From: Phialocephala subalpina
Taxonomy: Eukaryota > Ascomycota > Leotiomycetes > Helotiales > Mollisiaceae
Reading direction: 5' to 3'
Length of the DNA: 64,000 bases
Assembly (NCBI GenBank): GCA_900073065.1
Contig: FJOG01000001.1
Coordinates: 2,607,793 to 2,671,792 of the forward strand
The stretch's first letter is position 1. The number at the start of each line of letters is the position of its first letter. A program made the position numbers and the translations under genes. Below the pieces are notes generated by a model, which did not search any database, was not told the DNA's origin, and saw only the letters and a program-made list of their open reading frames with translations. Of this stretch, positions 1 to 10,836 are shown in pieces.

Positions 1-1383
1 TTGGGCTCCCACAGGCCCCTCATCCTCATCCTCTTCTATAGCATCAGCTGAACAATGCACTCCTTGACTCTGAGTTGTGGTCGCCGGAGATGGTGCCGTC
101 GAATTTTCAAAGATCGGTTCAGAGTGTCTTGTAGATGTTGGTGATGACTCAACATTGTTTGCTTTACGTGGTGTAAGAACTCGAGCCTTCAACAAGTTGA
201 AGTCCTCAATTAGGCCAGCATACTTATTCTGAGGCACAGGGACAGGTGGCTCCTTTCGCTTTCCATACGCGTCTTCGAAAGCTCTCTCAATGGACTCTAG
301 CAATAGAGCTTCATTGCAAAAGAGTACATCATCCTTGGCTGGTTCTACGTTGGCATCGTAACTGGCGACTGGACATCTGATATCCATCCAGAGAAAGGGG
401 TTCTTGAGTTTGTCCGACGAGTCCGATAGAGAGTCTTTGAGATATGACCGAAAGAGAGTGACGATTTTCCGCATCGTTCCCTTGTCATGGGACACTGGTC
501 TTGTGTCAATGGAGATATATTGGCCGTGTCCGATCTTGGAGGCATCAGCACCTGGCTTCGGAAGGAACATGTCAATGACAAATTGATGACTCTCGTTCTC
601 GGCAGATGGTCCGCCTGCATCGATGTCTGTTGTCTCATGACCATCCTCTGTGACATCGTCCTTGTACCCACTCTCGGTAAAAGCAAGGGACTTCTCCATG
701 CACTGGCTGGCAGTATCTCTTCCAATGACAAGTGAAACTGCATCTTTGATTCTATCATTTGGGCGAGGAGCGTAAAACCATGACCCTTTTGGGCTTTTCA
801 TGACTTTGAGACTGAATCGCACCTGAGGTCGGGCCAAGCAGTACGCCAGCAAGAGGTCTTTCAACTTGTTCAACACCTTCGATGCATCTTTCAAAGCCGT
901 CTGCTTCCTGACAGGTATTTTAAAAAGAAAATTGGTAACAGTGACCGTCGTGCCAATGGGATTTGAGGTCCGACTCCGGCTGGCAATACCACCGAGAGGT
1001 TTCAACTTGACCGCTGTCGCAGCTGGCTCGCCTTCAGTTTTTGTCGTCACACTGACTTCTCCTAGCTGACATGCACTCGCCAAAGCCTCTCCTCTGAAGC
1101 CAAGGCTAAGACCGCCTATAGATCTAAGTTCATCGAATGACCTCAGCTTGCTGGTATGTCCATGTCTTCCGAGAGCGTCGAGGTCTTCCTGTGGGATCCC
1201 ATGGCCGTTGTCCCGAACTTCAATTTTATCAATGGTATTTGTTGATATAAGAATATCGATAGCAGTAGCTCTGGCATCAAGAGCATTGTCAATGAGCTCT
1301 TTGACAAGTGATGTTGGCGTGGTCAAGGCTTGCGCGGATCCAAGGAGACGAATGGTAGCTGCTGGAAGAGCTGTGATAGTCAT
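1..1383 (-). CDS. MutL-family DNA mismatch repair ATPase, N-terminal part (runs off left edge)
   Basis: The visible 461 codons form one uninterrupted frame from an ATG at 1383 to the window edge, so the C-terminus is missing. The N-terminus is a GHKL/MutL ATPase: residues about 28-37 read VKELIDNALD (catalytic Glu and Mg-binding Asn), then DNGHGI and GFRGEAL. These are the three ATP-lid motifs of MutL, Pms1 and Mlh proteins. The transducer region follows, then a low-complexity acidic linker towards the edge. MutL homologues act as heterodimers in nuclear mismatch repair. The start (MTITALPAATIRLLGS) resembles the third fungal MutL paralogue, Mlh2/human-PMS1-like, more than Mlh1 or Pms1, but I am not sure which. 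The dimerisation/endonuclease domain that would decide lies outside the window. Divergent from the valyl-tRNA synthetase gene. Confidence 0.9.
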   Translation of the reverse strand, partial: MTITALPAATIRLLGSAQALTTPTSLVKELIDNALDARATAIDILISTNTIDKIEVRDNGHGIPQEDLDALGRHGHTSKLRSFDELRSIGGLSLGFRGEALASACQLGEVSVTTKTEGEPAATAVKLKPLGGIASRSRTSNPIGTTVTVTNFLFKIPVRKQTALKDASKVLNKLKDLLLAYCLARPQVRFSLKVMKSPKGSWFYAPRPNDRIKDAVSLVIGRDTASQCMEKSLAFTESGYKDDVTEDGHETTDIDAGGPSAENESHQFVIDMFLPKPGADASKIGHGQYISIDTRPVSHDKGTMRKIVTLFRSYLKDSLSDSSDKLKNPFLWMDIRCPVASYDANVEPAKDDVLFCNEALLLESIERAFEDAYGKRKEPPVPVPQNKYAGLIEDFNLLKARVLTPRKANNVESSPTSTRHSEPIFENSTAPSPATTTQSQGVHCSADAIEEDEDEGPVGAQ

Positions 1384-1786
1384 GTTGCCTAATTGATGGT
1401 CCTCGGACGATACATAGGCTGGATGATAGGCTCATCACCCGAGCGAGTGGAGATATGCTTGTAGCATGAATAGTTGGGGTGGGAATTGATGATGTTGACT
1501 TGAGATCGCGACGCGACCAAAGTCAACAGGTATCAGCCTCGCCGAGTGGCCCGTGCACAAGGCTGCCAAATGACTCGAAACCCAGTGCGGGCGAATCCCA
1601 CAATGGAGTCACCAAGCTGAAGCACAATCAAGTCCAAGTCAATAAATTTTATTGACACCCCACCACGACGCCCAGAATACTCAATTGACCCAAGAAGACG
1701 CCGGCACGACGTCTAGAATTCTATCCAGAGCACTCTGGGTGCGCAGGTCGCCTCACAGATTTACTTTCAACTATCTGCGTGCCACC
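1384..1786. promoter_or_regulatory. Bidirectional promoter between MutL homologue and valyl-tRNA synthetase
   Basis: About 400 bases separate two divergent starts. A five-codon upstream ORF (ATG at 1603, TGA at 1618-1620) lies on the + strand. The stretch 1646-1786 is open and in frame with the valyl-tRNA synthetase ATG but has no ATG of its own (see findings). No other gene is visible. Confidence 0.5.
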
Positions 1787-4700
1787 ATGGCTACGAACGC
1801 TGCTTCATACAACCCAAGTAAGGATCTATTCATTGCCCAATGTACCGAATGTAAAATGACATAGTGCTTCACAGTTGGTGAGGAGACCGGTCCGGTATCT
1901 GGAGCTCCTCCTCCCGTCTCGAACGAAACGAAAGCTGCATTGAAGGACGCCACAAATTCTTCTGCGACTGGTAGTCATACTCCGGGGCAAGATGCTAGAA
2001 GCAAGGTTGGCACTACGCAAGCTGCAGAAGGCGAGAAGAAAGTGAAGAGCGAGAAAGAGCGTACGGACACCTTGTAAACCTGAGCTATCAGTTATGAAGC
2101 TTCAATGGATATTTGTTGACTCATTGCGTTTCCAGTTGAAAGAGAGCGAAAGAAAGCCGAGAAAAAAGCCAAGTTTGACCAAAAAAAAGCCAAAGCCGCC
2201 TCTACAACACCAGCAGCAACCAGCAAGAGCAAAGAGAAGAAGGCTAAAGCAGAGAAGGAGGCCGAGAAAGACGTTTTGCCTGCTTATGTCGAGGAGACAC
2301 CGTTCGGCGAAAAGAAGCGTATGTTGATGGAGCTTCAAATATGGACAAAATTTATGGCAGATGCTGATCAAGTGTGCAGTCATAAAATCCTTCGATGATC
2401 CGCAATACAAAGCCTACAATCCAACTGCTGTCGAGTCTGCTTGGTATTCCTGGTGGGAAAAGGAAGGATTTTTTAAGCCTGAATTCACAGCCGATGGTAA
2501 AGTTAAGCCCGAAGGATCCTTCGTGATCGTTGAACCTCCTCCAAACGTTACCGGAAACCTTCACATGGGACACGCTCTTGGTAATGCTTTGCAAGATGTG
2601 ATGATCCGGTGGAATCGTATGAACGGTAAGACTACCTTGTGGTTGCCAGGATGCGATCACGCTGGTATTTCGACTCAAAGTGTTGTGGAGAACATGCTGT
2701 GGCGTCGTCAACAAAAGACTAGACATGACTTGGGTAGACCAAAGTTCGTGGAGACCGTCTGGGATTGGAAGAATGAGTACCATACCAAGATCAACACCGT
2801 GCTGAGGAGAATGGGAGGTTCCTTTGACTGGACCCGAGAAGCTTTCACAATGAACGACAATTTCTCAGCTGCTGTCACAGAGACCTTCGTCACTCTTCAC
2901 GAGCAAGGAATCATCTACAGAGCAAATCGACTCGTCAACTGGTGCACAAAACTCAACACCTCACTGTCCAACCTGGAGGTCGTGAACAAGGAGCTGTCTG
3001 GGCGAACTCTACTCGATGTTCCAGGTTACGATAAGAAGGTCGAATTCGGTATCATCGTCCACTTCAAGTATGAAATCGAAGGAACAGATGAGAAAATAGA
3101 GGTTGCCACCACTCGCCCTGAGACCATGCTTGGAGATACCGGTGTTGCTGTGCACCCTGACGACGAGCGTTACAAGCACCTTGTGGGAAAGAAGGCTATC
3201 CATCCTTTCATTCCTGGTCGACTGATGCCAATTGTTGCTGATACCTATGTCGAGAAGGACTTTGGTACTGGTGCCGTGAAGATTACACCAGCACATGACC
3301 CGAACGATTTCGCACTTGGCACTCGTCACAATCTCGAATTCATCAACATTCTTACCGACGATGGCAAGATGAATGAGAACGCTGGCCCGTACGTTGGACA
3401 GAAGCGATTCGACGTCAGATATACCATCCAAGAGGATCTCAAGAAGGCAGGACTGTACGTTGACAAGAAGGACAACGCAATGACTGTGCCCTTGTGTGAC
3501 AAGTCAAAAGACGTGATTGAGCCTCTCTTGAAGCCTCAATGGTGGATGAAGATGAAGGACATGGCAGCAGCCGCTCTCAAAGTCGTGGAAGATGGAGAGA
3601 TCAAAATCCTACCAGAGTCTGCCGAGAAGAGCTACAAGAGATGGATGTCAGATGTCAACGATTGGTGTTTGTCCAGACAGCTGTGGTGGGGACACCAAGC
3701 ACCCATGTACTTCTGCAAGATCTATGGAGAGGAAGGTGACGAGGCCGATAACGACCTTTGGTTCGCCGGCCGTACCCAGGAGGAAGCAGAACTGAAGGCC
3801 AAGGCGAAGTACCCGGGAAAGAACTTCACTCTTCACAGAGACGAGGATGTCCTGGACACATGGTTCTCGTCTGGTCTCTGGCCTTTCGCTACATTGGGCT
3901 GGCCAAACAAGACTCACGATCTCGAGACCCTATTCCCAACATCTGTGTTGGAGACTGGTTGGGATATCTTGTTCTTCTGGATCGCACGTATGGTCATGTT
4001 CAGTCTGAAGCTTACTGGAAAGGTGCCATTTACTGAGGTTTACTGCCATTCTCTCATCCGCGACTCTGAAGGAAGAAAGATGTCAAAGTCGCTTGGCAAC
4101 GTCATTGACCCCCAAGACGTGATTGAGGGCATCAAGTTGGAGGACTTGCATGCGAAGCTTCTGCTTGGTAACCTGGCACCAGCAGAGGTCGAGAAGGCTA
4201 CCAAGTATCAAAAGACCGCATTCCCAGACGGTATCCCACAATGTGGTACAGATGCTTTACGATTTGCTTTGGTCTCGTACACTACTGGTGGTGGTGACAT
4301 TGCCTTCGATGTTAAAGTCATCCACGGGTACCGTAAGTTCTGTAATAAGATCTACCAAGCCACAAAATACGTGTTCGGCAAGCTTGATGCAGACTTCGTC
4401 CCTCAAAAGACTGGCAAACTCACTGGCAAAGAGTCGCTAGCTGAGCGATGGATCCTGCACAAGTTGACAATCGCAGCAAAGGAAGTCAACCAAGCTCTTG
4501 CCGATCGCGAATTCCAGAAATCAACATCGATTGTCTACGCATACTGGTATAACCAACTCTGCGATGTCTACATCGAGAACTCGAAAGCTATTCTTCAAGA
4601 TGGTACGCCAGAGGAGAAGAGATCAGCGCTCGACACTTTGTACACTGCTCTTGAGGGCGCTTTGACTATGATCTCTCCTTACATGCCATTCTTGACCGAA

Positions 4701-5347
4701 GAGCTCTGGCAACGACTTCCCCGTCGTCCAGAAGACAGGACCCAGTCTATTGTTCTCGCTAAATACCCAACTTACGATGCATCAGTGGATGACCCTGCAT
4801 CGGAAGCTGCTTACGAGCTTGTCCTCGGTGTCTCGAGAGGTATCCGATCACTGATGGCCGAATACTCCCTCAAGGACGAAGGAAAGGGCAAGTTCTTATC
4901 TCTCAATATTTGCGTTGACCCCTACTAATAACACCCCCAGTATTCATCCAAACCCACAACCCCACCGCCCAAAGCACCGTCACGTCGCAAATCCAATCCA
5001 TCAAATCCCTCTCTGGCAAAGGCGTCTCCACCCTCTCCGTCCTCTCCTCTTCGGAATCCCGTCCTTCCGGCTGCGTCGTATTCTCCGTCTCCTCATCCGC
5101 CTCCGTCTTCCTGCACGTAAAAGGCCGCGTCGACATCGACGGCGAGATCTCCAAAGCCAGCAAGAAATTAGAAAAGACAAAGCAAGGAATTGATAGACAG
5201 CAGAAGATTCTGGGAGATGAAGGGTATAAGGAGAAGGTGGCGAAGGAGTTGCAGGAGGTTGAGGTGAGGAAGTTGAAGGATTTGGAGACGGAGAGGAGGG
5301 CGTTTGAGGAGACTATTAAACAATTCGAGGCGTTGAAGACCGAGTAG
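1787..5347 (+). CDS. VAS1: Valyl-tRNA synthetase (cytosolic, probably also mitochondrial)
   Basis: Class I aminoacyl-tRNA synthetase that charges tRNA-Val. Exons: 1787-1817, 1875-2060, 2136-2318, 2380-4887, 4941-5347, giving 1,104 residues, the usual length for fungal ValRS. The N-terminal extension is Lys/Ala/Glu-rich (about residues 60-130). The HIGH signature appears as HMGH within [14 protein letters not shown] near residue 190. The editing (CP1) domain has the [11 protein letters not shown] motif, and the KMSKS loop reads [10 protein letters not shown] near residue 700. The C-terminal coiled-coil arm ends ...FEALKTE. The ATG has an excellent context (GCCACCATGG). Intron 4 (4888-4940) is a GC-AG intron. 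An open in-frame leader without ATG precedes the start and looks like a mitochondrial presequence, so one gene may supply both compartments, as known for yeast VAS1. Convergent with the next gene. Confidence 0.96.
4888..4940 (+). other. GC-AG spliceosomal intron in valyl-tRNA synthetase
   Basis: The 53-nt intron starts GCAAGT and ends CCCCCAG, with a TACTAATAAC branch-like site just upstream of the acceptor. Splicing here joins G|TA as a Val codon and keeps the frame into the coiled-coil C-terminus (KDEGK-VFIQTHN). The nearby GT (at 4892) would shift the frame and give an unrelated Pro/His-rich tail. GCAAGT is the known consensus of the minor GC donor class. Confidence 0.85.
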
Positions 5348-6042
5348 AGTGACTGGGGTAGATAGAGATGATGAAAGGGAAATGAAAAATGTTGTGATTC
5401 TTGTGCTGTTGCCGAATATGGCTTGATTGTATTTTGATAGATTCAATATTCTTATGAATGCAAGAAGGACACGAGCAGAGCAGCTTCCTTAGTTTGCGGT
5501 GTTCCAAACAAATCGCCATATCAAAGTACTACGAAGTCAGGTACGTCCATCAAGACTTGAGAACATGACCACCGAAGAGCCCGGTATAATCAGCGGTGAA
5601 TCGGTGATCCTCCAAATCTCGGGTATTCAAGAAGAGCAGAAGCGTTGAGGGTGTGTAGGGCATCGAGGTAAAGAGGGATTTTGGGAAGAGGAAGGTCATT
5701 GGAACGGCCAGGGATATTGAGACAATGAAGAATACGCGATCAACGAGAAACTGAGTATCTCAAAATGAACAGATGTTGACTTTTCAGAGCGCAAAGCTAT
5801 GAACTCGGCACCCTACTTATCCTCACTAAACTACCATGCCCTCCCTCTCTATCCCATCGAAGCTCCCCTCCGATAGAGTTTTGCAAAAGTTTCAGCTTCA
5901 TCTTCTTTCCTTTTCGAAGTTCAGAGAAAGTGTAGGTTAATTACCTACGCTGTGCCGAATAGTCTGCACATTCGGAGCTTGGTCACATCGAAGACCCATG
6001 ATCTGTGTTTAAAGAGTTTATTTTTATTTGCTATCTAAGGGG
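5348..6042. other. Convergent intergenic region
   Basis: Shared 3' flank of valyl-tRNA synthetase and the SMR-domain gene. I see no coding potential, RNA gene or repeat. Confidence 0.5.
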
Positions 6043-8375
6043 TCATCGGTTCCCATTCGGTCCCTTTGGAGGGTCTCTCCCTCTCACAAGGAGTCGAACC
6101 TTGCCGTCTCCAATCTCATGTCCTTGGCTAAGAATGTCAACTTCCTCCTTTTCCACCTCCGGCGCAGCGGCGGTGACTCCCTCTCTGGTGAGTGATTTGT
6201 CCCAAGATCGAGCGTCGATGCCGAGAATTCCACCTACGTTGTTCCTGTCTCCTGGGACGGAAAATTCTCGGTAGGCATAACGCCATTCGTTCAAAAAGTT
6301 CCGGATGGCTTTGCCGACCTTGTCCTTGCCATTCTTGCTGTGATGGCCAGTTCCAGTAATAGCATACACAGGTCTGGTCTCCCGTTGATTTTCAAGAAGA
6401 ACTTTCTCAAGATACTCGACAGCCTCCTCTGGGTGCAACCCGTGAAGATCCACATAAAGCTCAGAGCTTGAAGAACTGTTTTTGTTGCGCTCTTCGTACA
6501 ACTCACGAGCAGCTTCTCGATGAGCTTTCCGCATGGCATCATTCTCACTCTGTCCTCGAAGACTAAGAGCCTTGGCAGCCCGAGCGTCGTTGCGATTCCA
6601 AGCTTGAGCGGCACTATATTTGGTCAGTGAAAGACACTAACTACTGGAGTAAAAGGTACAAACCTTTGCAAAAACTTGTTCCTCAAGCCACCATGCTTAA
6701 TAGCATCTTGTCTGGCCTTGAGGTATGCTTTGTTGGCTCTTTCACCAGTCTCTAACCAAGGTACGTGCTGAGGGCTAGGGATTGCTTGCGCAGCGGCACT
6801 ATTCTCGCCATTGCGGATACTGGTAGAACTACCATTTCTGCCCATCTTCTTGGCATCTTGTCTCATCATACCAGGGCCAGGGGAAGGTGACATCTTCACA
6901 ACTTCGGCGAGAGAGCTTGGAGCAACATTCTCCTTGTGGCCATGTCCATGACCGCCTCTCTTTCCATGATGCTTCTTGCCACCCTTTGTAGCGACTGCGC
7001 CAAGGGAAGGGAAAGCTTCTGTATCGTCCAAGGAAGGTGCTGCTAGATTTGATTCTCGAGTTTGATGCCGGCTACTTGGTCGCGATCTTTGACTTGATCC
7101 ATCGCTTGCATAGCCCTGCATGCCTTTGAATCCAGGAGGTGGAGTGAAGCTTGTGCCTTGATAGTTACTGAAGGCATTGGCAGAGCTATACGAGCTAGGC
7201 CACTGGTCCTGCAAAGGCTGTAAAGAAGGAAATGCGTTATAGTCTTGGAACTGAAAGCCTGGTGGGGCGCCTTGAAGGGGAGGGGTGCTGCTTTCGTCGA
7301 GAGCGAGACGATTCATAAAATGCGAAGGATCATGAGAGAAGATGCATGTATCGCCAGCAAGGCAGTTGCCCATGACCCAGTATCTGTTCGGTCAGCATTT
7401 AATATCGCAATCCACCAACGAAAGTACTTACTTGCAGATGTGGTTGCTGAGGTCGTGACTAAATCTGCAATCTGCCCGGAGACACTGTCCTGTGGACAAC
7501 CAAAATCTACAGACGACTCCGCTTCGCTGCTGACCAGCAGGTGTTATAGGTCGAGGTATTTCGACAGACTTGCCAATAAGAATAGCATTCTTAGCTTCAG
7601 CAGTTTGGGCTTGAGCGGTCATGCTATCTGTTGCTTGACCTTCCATGAATGCCATGATAGTGGCGCTCAAATCATATCCATGCATAGCTAGCGCGGCCTC
7701 GATTTCTTCATCAGACTTCGAAGGTCCAAGTATAGAGCGAAGCATATCGTAGGGGCTCATATCCGACTGTTGAGGCTGGATGTACTCAGCTGCAGCTGCA
7801 TTGAGGCCGCTATGACCTCCGGCAGAGGAAGATGTATTACTCCCACCATCGTCGTTCACAAGCCAGTCGACATTGTCGCTACCATAGTCTCCATATATGT
7901 CTTGTGTAGGACTCGTATCGGTTGGGAATTCATACGCGTTCAAGCTCGGACTATGAGGTATCGCTGGGCTCGAAAAAGCAAGTCTTGGGGAAGGGCGGGG
8001 TGATGTGAATGGAGATGCCGTCGAGGGCTTTGCTCTGTTGAAAGACTGCGGCACAAATCCAGGTGGTGCAAGGGGGCTGACTCCCAGACGAGGTGATGAT
8101 GAGACTGGAGTGCCTGCACCACCTCTACTGATTGGCCAAGGGGCTGGAGAGGGACGTCGTAAGATGGTATGTCGCAACGGCGGCGGCGAGGTTGGATTTG
8201 TCGTAGACTCGCGATGTCTCCACAGAACATCCAGAACAGTATTTTCCAAAGCTGCGCCAACTAGAGTTGTCTCCTTCCTGATGAGCTCCTCCAGCTTGTC
8301 GGTTCTCTCTTCATCGTCGAGCTCCGCGTCCTGCAGCAGGGGCAGGCAGGTCTCGTAGGTTTCGTCAGACACCAT
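6043..8375 (-). CDS. PAM2/CUE - CCCH zinc finger - DUF1771 - SMR domain protein
   Basis: Exons on the minus strand: 8375-7432, 7383-6664, 6613-6043; 744 residues. In order: a Pro/Ser-rich N-terminus; a PAM2-like peptide HSGLNAAAAEYIQP near residue 185; a CUE-like helical segment SPYDMLRSILG...EEIEAALAMHGYDLSATIMAFME near 205-245; tandem CCCH fingers (CRFWLSTGQCLRADCRFSH, then YWVMGNCLAGDTCIFSH) near 290-330; a His/Gly/Lys-rich spacer; DUF1771 (AYLKARQDAIKHGGLRNKFLQ...); and a C-terminal SMR domain with DLHGLHPEEA and the ITGTGHHSKNG loop. SMR domains act on RNA, for example the Cue2/NONU-1 nucleases in no-go mRNA decay, and PAM2 binds the MLLE domain of poly(A)-binding protein. A role in mRNA surveillance or translation control is therefore likely but inferred. 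Both introns use GT-AG and preserve frame. Confidence 0.88.
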
Positions 8376-9313
8376 GTTGGTATGTATTCGGTGTAGTGTT
8401 CTAAGTGCCGATTATGGTAGGAAATGGAAAGAAATGAGAAAGGAGAGGTGAGGTTTCGCCAAATGGAAGGGCTGAGCTCGAGGAAGGCGCGCGCTGAAAT
8501 GCAAATAAGCGGCACGTAGATGACCGAAGCAAGAGCAGGGTGACAACGAAAGGCACCAGTGCTCTCACATTGTCAACCGACCGTGTTTATATTGAAAAGA
8601 TGGTGGGAGAAAAGAGTGTTCGGGGGGTCGACGCGGGAGGTGAGGTGAGGCTGGCTTAGATCTGGGGATGAGAGCCTAGCCGATTACTGATTGGCTCTAT
8701 CAGGTATCACGAACAACCCTATTTTAAGATGTCCGAGTGAGCCTGGATTGGTAACAGGACAATCCGAGTCACTCTGCTGTACGAATACATCAAGCGAGTA
8801 TTGATTCTTACTCGACGCTACGAACATTCACGATGATAGCAAGTATCGTGCTTCATTCGGACATTCAGGCTGGAATACAGTATTCACGTGACTCGGACTT
8901 GATAAGGCCGTATCGTGCAACCTTTGTACGTCACCTTAGAAGAGGGCGAAGTCAACCAGAGGATCTCAGCTCAGGTACCAACATCTTGCGCCAAACACGT
9001 TGCGAGGTGATAGGGTCTGTGGGAAAGCAAATATCATTGCAGAGTTTAGACCAATATACCGACATCTAAACCATCACTGCTACCTCTCTTGTTTTGTTTC
9101 AAGTTTCAAGCTTCAAAGTCCGTCGTCAGCACGGCCTCCCACCTCAACCTCAAACCCCAAATAGATTCCAACAACCTCGACATTCATACAGAATATTCAG
9201 ACTCGATGATCTCGAAAAGGTGACCTCGAATCACCGCAACATCTGCCTTACCTCCATCGCTTTAAAAGCCACCTCGATCCCTCTTACATCCGCATCTGCG
9301 AGCCAACAACAAC
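8376..9313. promoter_or_regulatory. Bidirectional promoter region
   Basis: Divergent 5' flanks of the SMR-domain gene and the Tvp38-like gene, 938 bases. I see only short random frames and CT-rich patches close to the + strand start. No RNA gene or repeat is visible. Confidence 0.4.
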
Positions 9314-10504
9314 ATGCCCGCAGGCTACAACGACATAGCCAAATCGCTGGCCCTCCCCATTTCCCCCATCTCCTCCCCCTCCCCCGAACGACAACCCCAA
9401 AGACCAGCATGGAGTAGCCGCCTCTCCACCTCCCGCCGCACAACCTCCAGTCCCTACTCCCTCTCCTCTCAACGGCCTCAATCCTACAAAACACAAATCC
9501 TCCGCTCAGCAGCGAAAGTCCAACGCAAAGTAATCAAAACATTCCTCGCCCTCACCCTCTTCCAACGAATCGCCGCCATCACCATCGCAATCGTCGTCAA
9601 CGTCTTCCTCATCCTCTTCTTAATCTACAACGAGAAGATATTCGGCTGGTTAACTCCCTACGCTGAGAAATGGAGAGAGATAACAGCTGGATGGCTAATC
9701 CTCTGGGCCATGACATTCTTTACTTCTTTCCCACCAATGATTGGGTATTCGACTACAATCACAATAGCAGGCTTCGTCTACGGATTCCCGAACGGGTGGT
9801 TCATCGTCGCGTCCGCCACTGTATTCGGTTCCCTCGCCTCGTTTTTGGCTTGTCGGACAATACTCGCAAAATACGTCCACGCTTTAGTTGGGAAAGATAA
9901 GAGATTCGAAGCCCTAGCTCTTACGTTGAAGCATGATGGACTTAAGATCTTAGTTATGATAAGATTATGTCCTTTGCCTTATAGTTTGAGTAACGCAGCC
10001 CTATCAACGTTCCCAACCGTCAGCCCGTTGAGCTTTGCCTTAGCAACCGCAATCGCGAGTCCGAAACTCCTAATCCACGTATTCATCGGCAGTCGACTTG
10101 CCTCCATCGCCGAGAATGGCGGGAAAATGGATTCCAGCACAAAAGCCGTAAACTACGCATCCATAATCTTCGGCTCTATCCTAGGCGCAGCAGTCGGCTG
10201 GATAATCTACCAACGAACAATGGCTCGAGCCAAAGAACTAGAAATCGAAGAATTAGAAGCAGGGACAAGAGAAGGGCGGTTAGGGGGGAGGGAAAGGAGT
10301 TATAGTGATGTAGAAGGAGAGGTGGATTTAGATGCCGCGGCGTTGATGAATGATGATGATATCTCGCTTTGGGATAATGATGCTAGGGAAGAGGGGTATC
10401 GGGATGAGTTTACGGATGATGATGGACCTGATGTTTTTGCGAGTGGGGATTTGAGTGGTGATGAGAATCCGACAGCGGGTAGGAAAGGGAGTGGATCTTC
10501 TTAG
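9314..10504 (+). CDS. TVP38: Tvp38/TMEM64 (VTT-domain) membrane protein
   Basis: Single exon, 396 residues, ATG in ACAACATGC context. A Ser/Pro/Arg-rich cytosolic N-terminus (about 1-85) is followed by a membrane segment [19 protein letters not shown] (near 95) and the SNARE-associated/DedA-like VTT core. That core has [28 protein letters not shown], then SLASFLACR, the [16 protein letters not shown] loop, and a last segment [16 protein letters not shown]. The C-terminal tail is strongly acidic ([19 protein letters not shown]). Yeast Tvp38 is a late-Golgi vesicle protein, and the VTT family includes ER lipid scramblases such as TMEM41B and VMP1. The exact reaction here is inferred only from family. 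Codon use changes from C-rich to G/T-rich along the gene, without any frame break. Confidence 0.92.
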   Translation: MPAGYNDIAKSLALPISPISSPSPERQPQRPAWSSRLSTSRRTTSSPYSLSSQRPQSYKTQILRSAAKVQRKVIKTFLALTLFQRIAAITIAIVVNVFLILFLIYNEKIFGWLTPYAEKWREITAGWLILWAMTFFTSFPPMIGYSTTITIAGFVYGFPNGWFIVASATVFGSLASFLACRTILAKYVHALVGKDKRFEALALTLKHDGLKILVMIRLCPLPYSLSNAALSTFPTVSPLSFALATAIASPKLLIHVFIGSRLASIAENGGKMDSSTKAVNYASIIFGSILGAAVGWIIYQRTMARAKELEIEELEAGTREGRLGGRERSYSDVEGEVDLDAAALMNDDDISLWDNDAREEGYRDEFTDDDGPDVFASGDLSGDENPTAGRKGSGSS

Positions 10505-10836
10505 AGAGCAACGTGTTTTATACCTATGACCTATGGTGGTGTATATGGGATTGGTTGGCTGGGGATCGGGCGAATTGGCGTTTGGGTTGGCATAGATGCA
10601 TTCATAGATCTAGGACTCGAGGTCTCTGTCACGATTTCAAGAATGTATAGATCGTTCGGTCTGAATCTTTAGTATTATCATTCTTGTAGTGTCATAAAGA
10701 GTGTTGCCCTCAACAACGAAGGTCTGGTATCATTCTAGAGCCTGCTCTGATGTCAAAATACGCTGAAGTGAAAGAAAGCTCATCCGAAACGCCATCGCTA
10801 AACCCTATAGCAATAGCACAAGTACATTCTCATCAA
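10505..10836. other. Convergent intergenic region
   Basis: 3' flanks of the Tvp38-like gene and the CP-motif gene. No further feature is visible. Confidence 0.4.

Noticed and set aside
1603..1620. Five-codon upstream ORF before valyl-tRNA synthetase as a regulatory uORF
   Set aside because: It is too short and there is no evidence that it lies within the transcript; noted in the promoter entry only.
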